From assembly GCA_015039465.1 (NCBI GenBank), contig MU130623.1, positions 289,685-353,684 on the forward strand: 64,000 nucleotides of DNA, read 5' to 3'. Positions 1-11,788 of the stretch are shown one piece after another. The position numbers and the translations under genes were made by a program. Below the pieces are notes generated by a model. It was not told where the DNA came from and searched no databases. It was given only the letters and a program-made list of their open reading frames with translations. This DNA is from Phlegmacium glaucopus. Lineage: Eukaryota > Basidiomycota > Agaricomycetes > Agaricales > Cortinariaceae. Within the stretch, counting starts at the first letter, position 1. Every line of letters starts with the position of its first letter.

Positions 1-439
1 TCTTATAGGCAAAAAGGCATCGCATTAGACGATCTCGCATCGGTGTCGTCGGATGTCCGACCTGGTCGCAGTGTCGTGTTTGTCGGCCTCTTCTACGAAC
101 TTTACACCGCTCACGACTGTTGTGCGGGCCGGACATGAGTCAATATAGTGTGTGCTTAAGCACGCACCCTTTGCGATGCCCCAAATAATATTTCATTGAA
201 CCCCTGGAATTGTGGCTGAAATTTATCTGACCAATGCTCAATTCAGACCGGAGTGGCTATTTCTGCCTTGAACTTGATCGAGTCCTTGTCGGTCGTCGAG
301 GATGGATAATGACGTCAACGAATAACATACGCTTGGAGATGCTTACTTATTTTCTCTGCGTACCTCACACTACCCTGATATTTGCGAGTGACCGAGTCCT
401 TGGAATCATATTTACAAAATCCTTATCAAGGAGGAACGC
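1..439. other. Flank left of the CACTA-like element, no gene seen
   Basis: I see no convincing gene here. Positions 316-357 hold a sequence that recurs in the same orientation at 4959-4999, just outside the right end of the transposon-like element. The stretch is probably older repetitive DNA. Confidence 0.4.
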
Positions 440-640
440 TTGAAGCCCAGTGAGAACGGGATCTGAGCCATTCTGAGGAACCGTGCAAGGATATGACCTG
501 CGCCGGCATAGCCCGTGAATATCTGGTGCACGCCGTTTGAATCTGAGTTGGGCGTGAAATGATGACATCAAGTCTATTTTTATGCCGTGAAAATTTTTGA
601 GATTGGTGGCGAACGTTCGAACTTTACAAAAAGCCTCGAA

Positions 641-2376
641 ATGCAGTCTCGAACGCGACAAAAAGGACGTAGGATACCATGTACCTGTATTGACTGTAAA
701 GGAGCCACCATGAGCGCAAGAACTGTCCGCCTGCACAACTCACGGCCTCGCTACGCTCCCACAGGGTCCGGATCCCAAGGAGGTTGGTGTCGATCAACTG
801 TTCTTGGGCCCTTTGCTAACTTGATCTCGTTCCAGGACACAGATCTGACTATGGCTCCACCGACGAACAATCCAATACTGACACCAGTGACTCTGAGATC
901 AATGACATCAGTCCAGAAGTGCAAGGTAGGCCGTTGAAGAGGGCAAGAATATCACAGGGACTCGGAGATCTCTCAGTAAGTTAATACATATGTCTCGTAG
1001 ATAGTTTCTATTTTGGAAGCACTATTTATTCGATATATTTACATAAATCCTTCAACAGGAAGCTGACAAAACGAACAAAATACACACCACATTAATCAAG
1101 CAGGAAGACGGAAGTGATGATATGGAACTATATTTCGATGAACAAGTAAGAGATTGAGATCACCATCGTATCACAGTAAATCTAACAAAGGATTCAGGCA
1201 GCCTCACCGACGGAACAGACACCAGCTCCACCTCATGAGGAATTGGGATACGATTCGGATAGCTCTGGGCCTCAGCATGACTGTGAAGCTCCCAGGGATA
1301 GCCCTGTCGATATAGAGCAACCTGGCGAGCAAGACGACGACAATATACTTCAAGCTCAAGCCGAAATTTTATCCGCTCTTCTGGAGGATGAACCAAACCC
1401 TTTCAGCTTCCAGGATGACGACGAGGATGATTTTCCTGCTCTTGCAAAATCACGTATTGAACATGTCAAACTTGCCCAACAATTTATTGATGAGATCTCT
1501 GCTGCAACCCTTGACAATGGAAAGCTAGATGACGATGTTATTGTGCGCCTAAGGCATCCTGAGAAAGGCCCTGTAGATATCTCCAACCCCAATACCCGAC
1601 TTGCCCTCGATCTATTCATGTCATGCGAGAATTCATCCCAGAAAACTTACACCTCTGTACGACAATCTATTTTGCAAAGGTTCCCCGAAACTACATTACT
1701 TTCCTATCACCTCGTCAACAAGCTTGTTGCTAAAATTGGTGGTGTGGTCTCAATAAGAGACGACATGTGCATAAACTCTTGTCATGCGTTTACGGGACCA
1801 TTCGCATTGCTGGAGGCATGTTCTATTTGCTCGGAGCCTCGATACAGTGTAGTTCAATTTGGGCTTACCGGGCGTAAAGTACCACGGCAGCAGGCTTGCA
1901 CGATCCCACTGGGGCCTCAAATTCAGGCATTGCGTCGATCCCCTCAGGGTGCTGAGGCAATGCGCTATCGAGACACAAAAACTCAATCAATACTCGAAGA
2001 TCTGGATCCCACAAAAAATCTCCACCCAGACAGCTTTGTCTACGACGATCTATTCTCTGGATCCGACCTTCTTGATCTTGCTGAAAATCTAAAGCTCACA
2101 AGTGACGACACCACAGTATCTTTCTCTTTTGATGGTGCGCAACTTCATCAGAGCAAGAAATCGGACACTTGGATTGCTATATGGATTATAAATGACTATA
2201 GCCCTGCTGTCCGTTACAAAGATAAAAACAATAACAAGCCTCTGAGGAGATTACCGCAGCCTATCTCTTTCAGATATTACAGCCCAGACTTCGTTGTTGC
2301 TGCTTTCCAAGAGTTCTTTGACAGTAGCCTTGGATATAATTTCAGAGTACACAATACGATTCAGGAAGGATGTTGA
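641..2376 (+). pseudogene. Tnp2-like (CACTA) transposase, C-terminally truncated
   Basis: Four exons splice in frame (641-782, 836-975, 1059-1145, 1198-2376) to about 515 residues. The N-terminus has a Cys motif (CTCIDC). A long acidic stretch follows, then the conserved block found in Agaricomycete Tnp2-family proteins: a YDDLFSG segment and the motif DGAQLHQSKKSD-WIAIWII. Family members normally continue for several hundred residues through the rest of the transposase. Here the similarity ends soon after the RYK motif (around 2220), and unrelated residues run to a TGA at 2374-2376. It therefore looks like an internal-deletion derivative unable to transpose by itself. Start chosen at the ATG at 641, which precedes the Cys motif. 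The family call is from memory of motifs, not a search. Confidence 0.6.
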
Positions 2377-2526
2377 GTCTAAGTCCATGATGTTGATATT
2401 ACGGTAGATGGAAAATGTGCGTTCTAATATCCGTAGCCTCATTTACTTATGTAATGTAGTCGTCCGTTTCATACCCTCATACTTCTTGCTCCTAACTTTT
2501 GTTGCTTCATATCTCTAGGCTCTAGC

Positions 2527-4543
2527 ATGTCCCCATATAGCTACCAGTTCCCTGAAGCTTCTCAGCATTCTGGGCAACACACAGGCTTTTTTGAATCTCA
2601 CTCACATAGACTAGATTCTGAGCCGAGCTCTCGTTTCTCATCCGGCTCGCGTGAAATGGCTAATAGCTCCTATCGGACTCTCGAAGAGGAACTTAGCAGG
2701 ACAGTTGAAAGGTTGAATACTGCAGAACGTGACTTGGCAATTCAAAAGTGAGTAAAATCCTCTTTTTGGCGCATATACCCACTGAAAAAAAACGGTAGAG
2801 CTCTTAATGCCCAGATGCAGGCGCAGCTTGATCGGTCCATGACAGCTCTGGCAATGTCACGTACACTTGTTCCCGCACAATCTAACTCCCCTGTCCCTGT
2901 TAAGCCTTCTCGACATGACAAGGAAGACCCAGATGGTCCTCCCATACTGCCGCCTGCGCTCAGTGAACTCGATCCTGAAGACTATCCTGATGCCCGTTAC
3001 TGGACGCAGTCTAGCTGGACTGAATACAAGAAAAATCAGTTGAACCAAGGCTCTACGATTTTTGGACTTGGATTCCTCTGTGATGCTGATGGGAATCGTG
3101 TCTCGAAAGACCGGCTGGATGCCATGACAAAGCGTGCTAAGCAGCTTTGGAACACGCTCTTCCGGCACCGTCAGGACCCATTCACATGGGGAAAGAAGGG
3201 TGACTTCGTTGCTGATTTTTTTTCTCGGCAGATGCGCAACAGTTTCCCAGAATTTGGACTGTGTGAGGGCAACTGGAAAGCTGATGCATTTGCTATTGTC
3301 CGCTATCCTGACTGGTCTTCTAAAGTTCGGAGTTCGGGTACAATTTTGCGTAAGTTTTCCTTCATATCATTTCCAGACTCCTAATATATGCATTGTGCCA
3401 GGCAAGAAACCTTCGAAGGGAAAGCGAAAGCATGAAGACGATTCAGAAGAAAAACCAGTGCCAAAAACTAAGAAACAGAAGATTAAAGCAGTGCCGCTAC
3501 CTGTCAACACCACTGTCATCCACATTGACGACGATGACGACGACATTTATGCAGACCCACCCACCACCTTTGCCCTTCCAACCACAACCGCTAATGCAAC
3601 GCTGACCGCCCCACCCCCGACCACGACCACGAGCCCAACATTGGTTAGCTCATCCTCATCAGCCCCCATCAATATTCCATCCACGTCATCCCAAGGCTCT
3701 GACCAACTGACAACTCCAACCCGCTTGGTAGATTCTGCCAGGACTTGCCCTCCCTCTATCAGCAACTCGCACGTGTCCTCCCCTGTAGCCGCAGCAGCCT
3801 TACAAGATCCAAAGGATGCAAACTTGACATCCGCTGACAAAACAGCCACAGACTCACCTGAACAACCCGAACCAGGGCCAAATGCTGCCTTATTACAGAC
3901 CTTAGTACAAGTAAACGACCAAGCTGGCGAGGTTCCTCACCAGTCTCGTCGTCAGGTGCGTTTCATCCTAAGTAGTTCATATTTTCTCAACTAATTCATT
4001 ATTTCATGGAACAGATCGATCCTCTGTAGGTGTTTTTAGTTCTCCATCTGTAGAGTTGCTCGCTAACTCTATTTCAGTCAAAATCTGGTTGTTCCGCCGC
4101 CACCAGAGGAGGTTCCCAGCACTGAACAAATGTTGGCCCCGCCAGCAAATACCAAGACCACCACCAAACGAGCGACAAAGGCAAAAGCAGATGACAAGGA
4201 GTTGTCAGTTGGAAAGGCTCTGAGTGCACGGTATGTCAGGTATTAATTCTGTCCCCTTCTCATCTAATTCATTCGCCGGCCGCCATAGCAACATGTACGC
4301 GACAGAGTACAAGAAATCGCACCCTCGTGTTACGGTGGGAGAATATCGCATCGTCTGGGATAACCTCGCCGAAGCAACCCGAAAGGTACACTGCCGTTTT
4401 CTGTTTTGATTTCTTCAGAAACTGATTATATTCTCCAGGAATTTGAACAGCTGTGCAAGGCCCAGAAAGCCGAGAAGAAGAGGGTGGCTGGTGAGCCGAC
4501 TCTTGTCGCTGTGAAAGAGGTGGGTGATGCAACAGACATGTAG
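2527..4543 (+). CDS. Transposon-internal protein with coiled coil and HMG-box-like C-terminus
   Basis: Seven exons can be joined in one frame: 2527-2747, 2799-3349, 3402-3955, 4015-4025, 4078-4230, 4289-4385 and 4439-4543. The N-terminus has a predicted coiled coil (EEELSRTVERLNTAERDL region). A middle domain contains DARYWTQSSW and a C-terminal EGNWKADAFAIVRYPDW motif that I recognise from repetitive Agaricomycete proteins found near CACTA elements. A basic KKPSKGKRK stretch and a long Ser/Thr/Pro linker follow. The last about 70 residues (MYATEYKKSHP...WDNLAEATRKEFEQL) resemble an HMG box. A DNA-binding accessory role like TnpA is plausible because it lies between the element's inverted repeats, but that is inference. 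Exon 4 is only 11 nt, so this part of the model is weaker. Confidence 0.5.
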
Positions 4544-4719
4544 ACTTTGTAGGTTGCCCTCCAGACCCCCCGTTCATTGTACAGTATGCTAGAAGCACCG
4601 GAACCGCTCAGATACTCCCAGATTACCACCGACTTGCTCTGTAGACAGCAGAATTTTCTGTAATAATTATCAAATTATCAAATTCAATACCTGCCGAAAG
4701 TGTCAGATATAATCCGTAC

Positions 4720-4920
4720 AGTACAGAATACCTCAGCCTGTCTCAGCCTGCTCCGAGCGTCAGGAAAGTTGAGGACGAAAATCCTCAGTTTTTGTTCAGA
4801 TACGTGGCAAATCTACGACCTCACCCGTCCTCATCTGACCTCAACTGACCTCCTCAGTTTACTGCCATCCTCCGCTCATATCAGAAATATCTCAGATTAC
4901 CTCAGTATTCCTCAGCAGAG
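4720..4920. repeat. Subterminal CCTCAG/CTCAG repeat cluster
   Basis: CCTCAG or CTCAG occurs repeatedly (for example near 4730, 4740, 4785, 4853, 4891, 4900 and 4909), mixed with CCTCA/CTGACCTCA variants. It sits directly inside the right terminal inverted repeat. Only one related CTGAGGAA copy is obvious at the left end (473-480). Confidence 0.5.
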
Positions 4921-4958
4921 CTCCGATCCCGTTCTCGCTGGGCTTGAAGTCCTACCGC

Positions 4959-5945
4959 CAACGATCAACATACAACTGGAGATGCTTATTTGTTTTCTCC
5001 CCCATGCGTGCTGCACACAAGTCACGATCAACCCAATACATGCGTACACGATGCACTGATGGATGTTTGACCGCAGCGGAGCGCAGCATGCACACAAAAC
5101 CCATGTCCCATCGATCATTCCTGAAAACCTTCTTCGAATTCCCATTTTCCGACCGGTTTTATTATGTATTAGTTAGTATTACTATCCTACAACTATCCAT
5201 GCATCACATTCTTCCCTTCAATAATGGACAAGTTAGTGACGGGGTGGGGACTATTACTTACCTACAGAAAAACGGATCACGGATAACAATCTAGTCGAGG
5301 CCTCATGTTCGTCGAAACAAAACTCGAAGCCGGATGCGTTTAATCAGAAGGAAATAAAAATCTATTCCCTCACAGCGTATGGATTCACGCGCAGGCATAT
5401 ACGACAGGCCATAATACACCGCCGACTAATTTTAGAGGTATGCATAGTAAGATCTGGTAAGATGTGACGCAAAACTTGATATATTTGAAATCATTGGCTG
5501 TGATGGCTGAGTAAAATATACTAGTTCACTAAACCAAATGGCGTTTACCATCGAGATTATGAAATTTTGGCGGAACGCGGGAAGCCTTTTTTTCAAACGG
5601 GACAAGACAAAGTGGACTGCCGAATCCGAGTCTCCACACACAGGCTCATACGTAATTCAGGCATAAGTATAGAACGATTATATTAGGATGCAATATGGAG
5701 GAGTACTCACCTGACCCATTTCAGAGTTCGAGGGGTAGAACATATTAACTTGGGCTCGGCCTTTGGGATGCCTGCGAATGATCAGCAAGAAGAAAAATAC
5801 TTACCTGGACGACAATGGGCGAACGAAAAAGGTGATAACAAATAGTGTGCTGGCGACTTACTGAACAGGCCGAACTAGAGCTGACGGACCGTTACATCAT
5901 GGGTCAAGACACCTGGCCTTGACCTCGAGCGGATAAAACTTCTTT
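4959..5945. repeat. Non-coding region with dispersed repeat copy 1
   Basis: No gene recognised. Positions 4959-4999 are the right partner of the direct repeat at 316-357. Positions 5105-5330 are a diverged copy of 8060-8465: both contain GAATTCC..CGG(T)TTTTAT, then ACTTACCTACA..AACGGATCACGGAT, then CGAGGCCTCATGTT..GAAACAAA. The rest, to the 3' end of the ASCC1-like gene, is unassigned. Confidence 0.45.
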
Positions 5946-7629
5946 TCATTCAAGTAAGACACCCCCACAGTTAACATACTCGTTATTAGGTCCATGGCTA
6001 CCCATAACCCAAAGTTGGATTTCTTCAACGGCGAAAACGCCAAGATTTACAGAAACAGACGGAGGGTTCTTTATTATAGATTGACCTTGCGACTTTACTG
6101 GTACATTTGATGACTTGGGTCTCGGGTTGGAACTTGATGGTGTTATTGTGTTTGGCCGAAGTGCGGACGTGGATATGTCATGGTGGTGAGAACTAGATGG
6201 ATTCCTTTCCTGGGCGGTCACTCCAGGAATTAAAACAGAGCTTCCTTCTTTTTTTTGGGGACTTGAATTACCAGCGCTCCCACAGAGGAGACGAAGAGCA
6301 TCAACCGCGAGAATGTCAGAATAAGAGAAGGGTTGTCTAAAGAAAGGTTTTCGATGGCTTGTATTGATAATCGTGCAATGGAGCTATCATTAAAAATATT
6401 TAGATATATCGTTTCAATATAACGATAAGCCATACCTTTAACGGCCGTGTATCAGTAAGATAACCAGCGTCTTTGAATGCCCGATGGACAAGGTCTGCAT
6501 GTGTATGTTAAGAATAGATTGACATTGAATTTGAATTTGACATACCCGAAACCTGGATTAACTTGTGAAGATCCGTGTTCACACTCTCATTCTTTATCTC
6601 AGGAGCGACATAAAGGACACCAGCTCCAACCGCTTCTTTCTCCTCCATGACATCATTGTGGGCAAGTTCTGGATTGTCTCGACCACCATCCTCGTCGACT
6701 TTATCTTGTTCGCCTCCTCCAGACACTCCTTCCTTTTTATCCTCGGCTCCCTTTCGTTTTTTCTTCGTATTCATCCACATCTTTTCCGTCTTGAGCGCAT
6801 GCATAACTTCCAATGGGATTTTAACACCTTTATCAGTGTCCAAGATTTCCGAAATACGAGGTTTTAGGGAATTGAGTAGGTAAAGTGCGGTCGACACTGT
6901 TTTCCTGTCCAGAGTGGGTGGCAGGGCTGGCGATGAGATGGGTTGAGAATGGCTCAGAGGATCAGAAGATACCAATTGGCTGGCTGGTGATTGAAGATTT
7001 TCTGTTGTATGCATAATTGTTGAAGAGGATATTGGAACTATCGTTTCTGGCTCCTCCATCGGGACCGAACCGTCGTCCTGTTCAAGAGTCATCACGCCAA
7101 GTGTCATGTGCAGCCTCCGAGGATCGATAAGGATAGAACTGTCAAGACCCCCAACCAAACTCGACGTTACTTTCGATCCCTTACCCCGAGCCGGGCTTGA
7201 TATTGACTTGGAGGCGAAATTGTCATTTTGAAGCCCATCCGTATTACTAAAAAGGCCTTTTTGAAAGGCATCTATTTGAGCCATAAGACTGGAGTGATTG
7301 TTCTATTAAAAAAATGATACATGTAAGTGAGCGAAGAGCAAGATGTCCATGTTGGTCCACATACGTACCAGAGGAAGAGCGAGAACTTGTTGAAATTTGA
7401 AATCAAAAGCTGGTCAAAAAGTATAGAAAGAAACACCCCCACAATGTGTTGGTCGTAACCTCGTCGTTTCTCTAGGTGACGAAGCTGGGTTTGGCTTATT
7501 AACCCCTCCTCGACCGCCTCTTCGACCTCGAGATGTAGAATGCCCTCTGCTAGAGGGATTCAAGCTTTTGTCTGTTCGCATGCCTGGTCCTCCATCTCTC
7601 AGATTAGACATTTCGTTGATACCGGTCAA
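5946..7629 (-). CDS. ASCC1-like protein (2H phosphoesterase / AKAP7-NLS domain)
   Basis: Five exons on the minus strand (7629-7443, 7385-7369, 7302-6546, 6494-6436, 6383-5946) give about 485 residues. The two hallmark 2H motifs are present: RLHMTLGVM early in the domain and LHCTIINTSHR at the start of exon 5. Flanking family segments (THFLALPL, DLVHRAFKDAGYL, MGSHGPNNEYVNCGG at the end) also match ASCC1/AKAP7-type proteins. Human ASCC1 is a subunit of the ASC-1 transcription coactivator/alkylation-repair complex and has an N-terminal KH domain. None is visible here; instead there is an Arg/Gly-rich tract (RGRRGGRGG). A long Lys/Glu-rich insert separates the two motifs. Exon 2 is a 17-nt microexon needed to build THFLALPL. 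Function in this fungus is inferred from family only. Confidence 0.8.
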
Positions 7630-9304
7630 AGGTGAATAGAATTCTGTCTTGAAGGGAATTGATGTTCAAGTTCGCGCCAAAGTTGTTATCAATGTCATTT
7701 TAAGACACTGGACGATCACGTGATACAATGCGAGAGCGACGAAGGCGGCAGGCCTCACTGGAGTATCCGCCAGAATATCCTGTTGAAGTATTTCGCAGCA
7801 GAACTAAAATAAAGTCTAAAAGCTAAAAGATGGTGTATTGTCTCAACTTCAACTAGACTGTTAAATATAAAACACGAAGCGCATGATTATGTAATTTTAC
7901 TCAGGATGAAAAACGAAAGATATGATCAAGATAAAAGATAAATCGAATCTACTTAGAGATATACTCGTGAGATTTCAACATATCCAATAATTATATAGAT
8001 TAGCTTCGAATTCTCTTGAGGCTGAACGTTTTAGGTCTAGACAAAAGACTCGGTGTTAAAGAGAGGACGGATAAATTACGATATGACTCAAACGATGAAC
8101 CATTTTCTCATTTCGAATTCCAACTTGCGGACGGGTTTTATGTACTGTTGTTATACTGGCAACAGTATTATAATTTACCGAAAGACCTTTTTTTTCTCAA
8201 TGACGATGGAATTGAAACCAGTACTTACCTACAAAATAACGGATCACGGATGAATAATTGAATGGCGGGCATTGGACGGAACCCTTTAAGGCACTGGCAA
8301 GCCTATTTTTTTTTTCTTCTTCAGCTGCTAGTGTCGATGTTTGATGAATATATGTAAAAAAGCTGAGTGATCATAGGTGGTCATCCACGAGTTGTGATCA
8401 AGTCAAATGGAAATTCCAGATTTTGGCCGCCGAGGCCTCATGTTTTCTGAAACAAATCTCCAAGTGGATATTTCCATATTTTCTTCTGTGAGGCTGTACC
8501 TGGATATCATAGCCATACATATGGATTTTAAAAATACCCAATTCTTTTTTCATTTTGTATCACTCTCCTTCCAGTTGTTTGCGGAAGGTTGTCGTCTGCG
8601 GCGGGTTGATGCTGTCACGGCATGACAGTCCTAGCAGTCCGGCAACCAATGATCATCTTTAAATCCACCTGGTATCGTTATATACCGTGAAGATTATAAT
8701 AAGAACGGCAACAGCTAGGCTGCGAGATTCGGCCTCCTGAAGCTTGAAAGCCATATGTTAGCGGTTGAAACGGAGCTGGGGATAGTACCGGTGACCATTG
8801 TAAATTTGGCGATATTGCTTGCACTGAAAGTAAAGTAGTAGGACCCATAGATCTGCAGGGTTTGGGTATGTGGTACCCTCCCAAAAAAAAAAGGGCCATC
8901 CAAATGATTGCTAGCTAAGATCGGATGGGACTTGCCGTGGAACCGATTTTTATCCGAATCCGTGACCCTCGCTGTCAACGAAGAACTATAGTATGAGAGG
9001 CATTCCTAACTTCAAGTTGAATCTTCTAGCTTCCTTCTCCCCACGTTTACGTTCAACCGTTTTCTTCCCTCCCTTTTCATGGAGACACTGAGTACTTTGG
9101 TAAGACGCGAAAGCCACCTTTCTCTCTTTCATGTCAAAATATTCACAAAAAAATTATTATCAGCAGTCGAAAGCAGGTACTAGAATCCACTCAGACAAAA
9201 GAAAAAAACCCGCTAACCAATAAAGTCCAGGTAATAGTCCATGGCTTGCAGCACCCGCAGCAACTGCTCGTCGTCCAAAGTCAGCCGACGGTAGTACAAG
9301 GCCA
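7630..9304. repeat. Intergenic region with dispersed repeat copy 2
   Basis: Upstream region shared by the divergent genes at 7629 (-) and about 9305 (+). Positions 8060-8465 match 5105-5330 but carry about 165 extra bp (8262-8425) between the AACGGATCACGGAT and GAGGCCTCATGTT blocks. Positions 9010-9080 are pyrimidine-rich, as in many fungal promoters. I see no other gene. Confidence 0.45.
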
Positions 9305-10897
9305 TTGCGTTCTTCCCCACTCGCAGGACCCGCACTCAATCGTCCGCTACTTGCTTTCACCTTGTCGAATAGCGAACAATTGTTGATGATCACAACCCCA
9401 CCCCTCTGCAAGCTGCACCAAAATCTAGACTCTGCTTCTACTCAACCCTTCTGTGATGCCTGTTCATCTTCTTCCACCACCTTCGGACGGAGGAACCTTT
9501 CCACCGCCGGCATGCCTAGTAGTTCAGGACGTTCTCTATCGCTGTATGCACCGGATACTGTGCAAGCTCCATCACTATCGACAAGGACTGCTATTGCTAT
9601 GCCAGAATGGGAAATAGATCCCTTACAGAATCCTATGCCACTACGAACTCCAAAATCTCGTACGCGTCCCCAGACTTCTTCAGGCATTCCGTCCTTCCGG
9701 CCTCCTATACCTATCCTTGAGGAAGAACTAGAAGTCGATGCCGTCGAACCTTCGGCTTCAAAATCAAAAGATAACTCTTGGTATACCGCGAACCCTTACG
9801 ATGTCACACCACGTTTTTCGAGGTTGGGATTATCAGCTTCCGGTGTTGTTATGCCCCTTTCTCCAAAAGAACATCGTCGATTGTCTAGCACCACTAGGAC
9901 GACAAGTAACGGCAGCACCAGCAACAGTACAAGTCCTACTACGAAACGTTTCTCAATCGTATCCGCTCGCAGTCCAAAATCGCCTCCGATATCTCCAACT
10001 CGAATATCATTGCAACCCCCAGCTCAATCTCATCCTCCATCATCAAGAACAGTCAGCGCCACCAGTTCTGAAACATCCAGTATCGCCTCTCAACGCGAAA
10101 CACGAACACCTATATCCGCATCCACATCCGCTCCCAGTTTGACTAGATCGAGGAATAGTGGAGATTCATTATCAACTTCGTATGAGAGTTGTCCTCCTAC
10201 GCCTCTTCCAGAGCGTAATACAGTATTGCCTACTGAAGAAGATGAGGAGGAACGTGTGAGAGATAAGAGAGAGGTGAATGATGGGGGGATCACTGGCGGG
10301 ATTGGGATTGGAGCGGTTGAGGAATTTCATGGTCACCGCTACTCTGATGTCACTCTCAAGAACGATTCAAGCGACGCTGAGACTCAGCCTGACCAAGGAC
10401 TCGCCAGAATAGAACAACCCGAAGCGCTTATATACCCTGATCCCCAACACCAGCTTCAACCACAATCAACATCAAACTCAAATCCAACCTATCAACCAAC
10501 AACCAACCCTCCAATCCAAACCCCTACATTTCCAAAAGTTATCAAGAAAGGACGAGATTCCCAACGAAAACAAGTGGTCCGTGTTAAATTACAACCTGTT
10601 GACCTCGATGATTTAGAAGGTGTACAATCTTCTTTTTCTACTGTGGGTATAAAGACGACGGCAGAGCCGATGACAGCGATAACCACGACGGTGACGGCGA
10701 CTGCAACGACAACGATGACACCATTGACAACACCAACAATATCAACAACAAAGGCAGAGGTGGGGGAGAGGGAGGAGGAGGTGACAGTAGACTCGGAAGA
10801 AACACTCACCAATGTACCACCTCTTCCAAGCCCGATCTTGAAGAAAAAAAAGTCGACGTTCAAAAGCATATGGAAAAGCTTCTTTGGGAGACGTTAG
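9305..10897 (+). CDS. Ser/Thr/Pro-rich conserved basidiomycete orphan protein
   Basis: Single open frame of up to 530 residues; ATGs at 9305 and 9386 are both possible. I do not recognise a catalytic domain. Landmarks are WEIDPLQNP near residue 100, RFSRLGLSASGVVMP around residue 170 (a motif I associate with Agaricomycete orphans), long Ser/Thr and Pro-Thr low-complexity stretches, and a basic aromatic C-terminus (KKKKSTFKSIWKSFFGRR). The C-terminal basic/amphipathic end could contact a membrane, which is speculation. Mostly disordered composition suggests a scaffold or regulatory protein. Confidence 0.65.
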   Translation: MRSSPLAGPALNRPLLAFTLSNSEQLLMITTPPLCKLHQNLDSASTQPFCDACSSSSTTFGRRNLSTAGMPSSSGRSLSLYAPDTVQAPSLSTRTAIAMPEWEIDPLQNPMPLRTPKSRTRPQTSSGIPSFRPPIPILEEELEVDAVEPSASKSKDNSWYTANPYDVTPRFSRLGLSASGVVMPLSPKEHRRLSSTTRTTSNGSTSNSTSPTTKRFSIVSARSPKSPPISPTRISLQPPAQSHPPSSRTVSATSSETSSIASQRETRTPISASTSAPSLTRSRNSGDSLSTSYESCPPTPLPERNTVLPTEEDEEERVRDKREVNDGGITGGIGIGAVEEFHGHRYSDVTLKNDSSDAETQPDQGLARIEQPEALIYPDPQHQLQPQSTSNSNPTYQPTTNPPIQTPTFPKVIKKGRDSQRKQVVRVKLQPVDLDDLEGVQSSFSTVGIKTTAEPMTAITTTVTATATTTMTPLTTPTISTTKAEVGEREEEVTVDSEETLTNVPPLPSPILKKKKSTFKSIWKSFFGRR

Positions 10898-11788
10898 TGT
10901 GGCGGTGGTGGTGGTGTTCGTACAAAATACTTGATACGAAGATACGCGAAAAGATGAGAGACAAATGTTGGGGGATGATGGTGCGAGGAATTTTTGTTGT
11001 TTTTTTTTTCTTTTTAAGAAGTTAGGGTGGAATTCAGGAGGATTTGGATGGTTTGGAAAGGGGGGCCGTTGGAAGGCTTGGATGGTATATGAAGCACTAG
11101 AAGGATTGCAGGTTTTGCAGACTTCAAGTTTGGAACACTTTTTGGAACACGGAAAATAATAATAATAAAGTATAATAAGAAAAAAAAGAAACAAAAAAAG
11201 ACGGTTCATTTACTTTTTTTTTACTTTACGGTTTCTGTACATATAAATGAATAACTCTTCACACTCGTTATCCTTTTTTTTGTCATTTTATTATTACCGT
11301 AAAATATAGACGACTCGGATTTTGGCAGTTTTCTTTTTTACTATGTATATATATACCAGTCAGGGCTGTTAGAGTCGAATTCGATTTCCCCCGTTATTTT
11401 TGTTATGGGGGGGTTTGGTGATAATGATAAATGAGGCTTATATACCATTCATGGTATATATATTTCCCAATTTACTTGGGGTGATTATCGTAGGCAAGGT
11501 GAAAATCACTGGATCCTGCGTCAGATATCCCAGGGACAGCTATCGGTTGGGGAAGCAGAAGTTCGAGCTCAAGCAAGACTTGATGATAAAAAGCCAGTTG
11601 TAGCATATTCATTGTATCCCATTAAATCTACAAATATTCGTGAATGTAGCGCAAGTAACAAAAGCATGAGGAGATCAAGAGAAGCAAACAAGCAAACAAA
11701 AAAAAACAAGTTCGAAATTGACCAAACCAACGCAGAACCAACCCTTTCAAGACTTGGACTACTTTTCGTAACGACGGTGTCTCATCCT
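10898..11788. other. Intergenic region between convergent genes
   Basis: AT-rich 3' flank of the gene ending at 10897 and of the minus-strand PQ-loop gene ending at 11789. Poly-T and poly-A runs and TATA-like repeats are present, but I see no coding potential. Confidence 0.4.

Larger units (their letters stand above)
440..4949. mobile_element. CACTA/EnSpm-like DNA transposon, decayed
   Basis: Terminal inverted repeats of about 40 bp are visible at 440-480 and, inverted, at 4908-4949. Both read inward as AAGCCCAG(T/C)GAGAACGGGATC followed by a GAGC...CTGAGGAA block. Inside lie a truncated Tnp2-like gene (641-2376) and a second multi-exon gene (2527-4543). The 4720-4920 interval is packed with CCTCAG/CTCAG motifs, the kind of subterminal repeat that CACTA elements use as transposase-binding sites. 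The ends do not start with CACTA itself, so class assignment rests on the Tnp2-like protein plus the subterminal repeats. I did not identify a clear target-site duplication. Confidence 0.6.

Noticed and set aside
11500..11580. GAAGTTCGAGCTC, similar to a tRNA B-box
   Set aside because: No cloverleaf can be formed from the surrounding bases.
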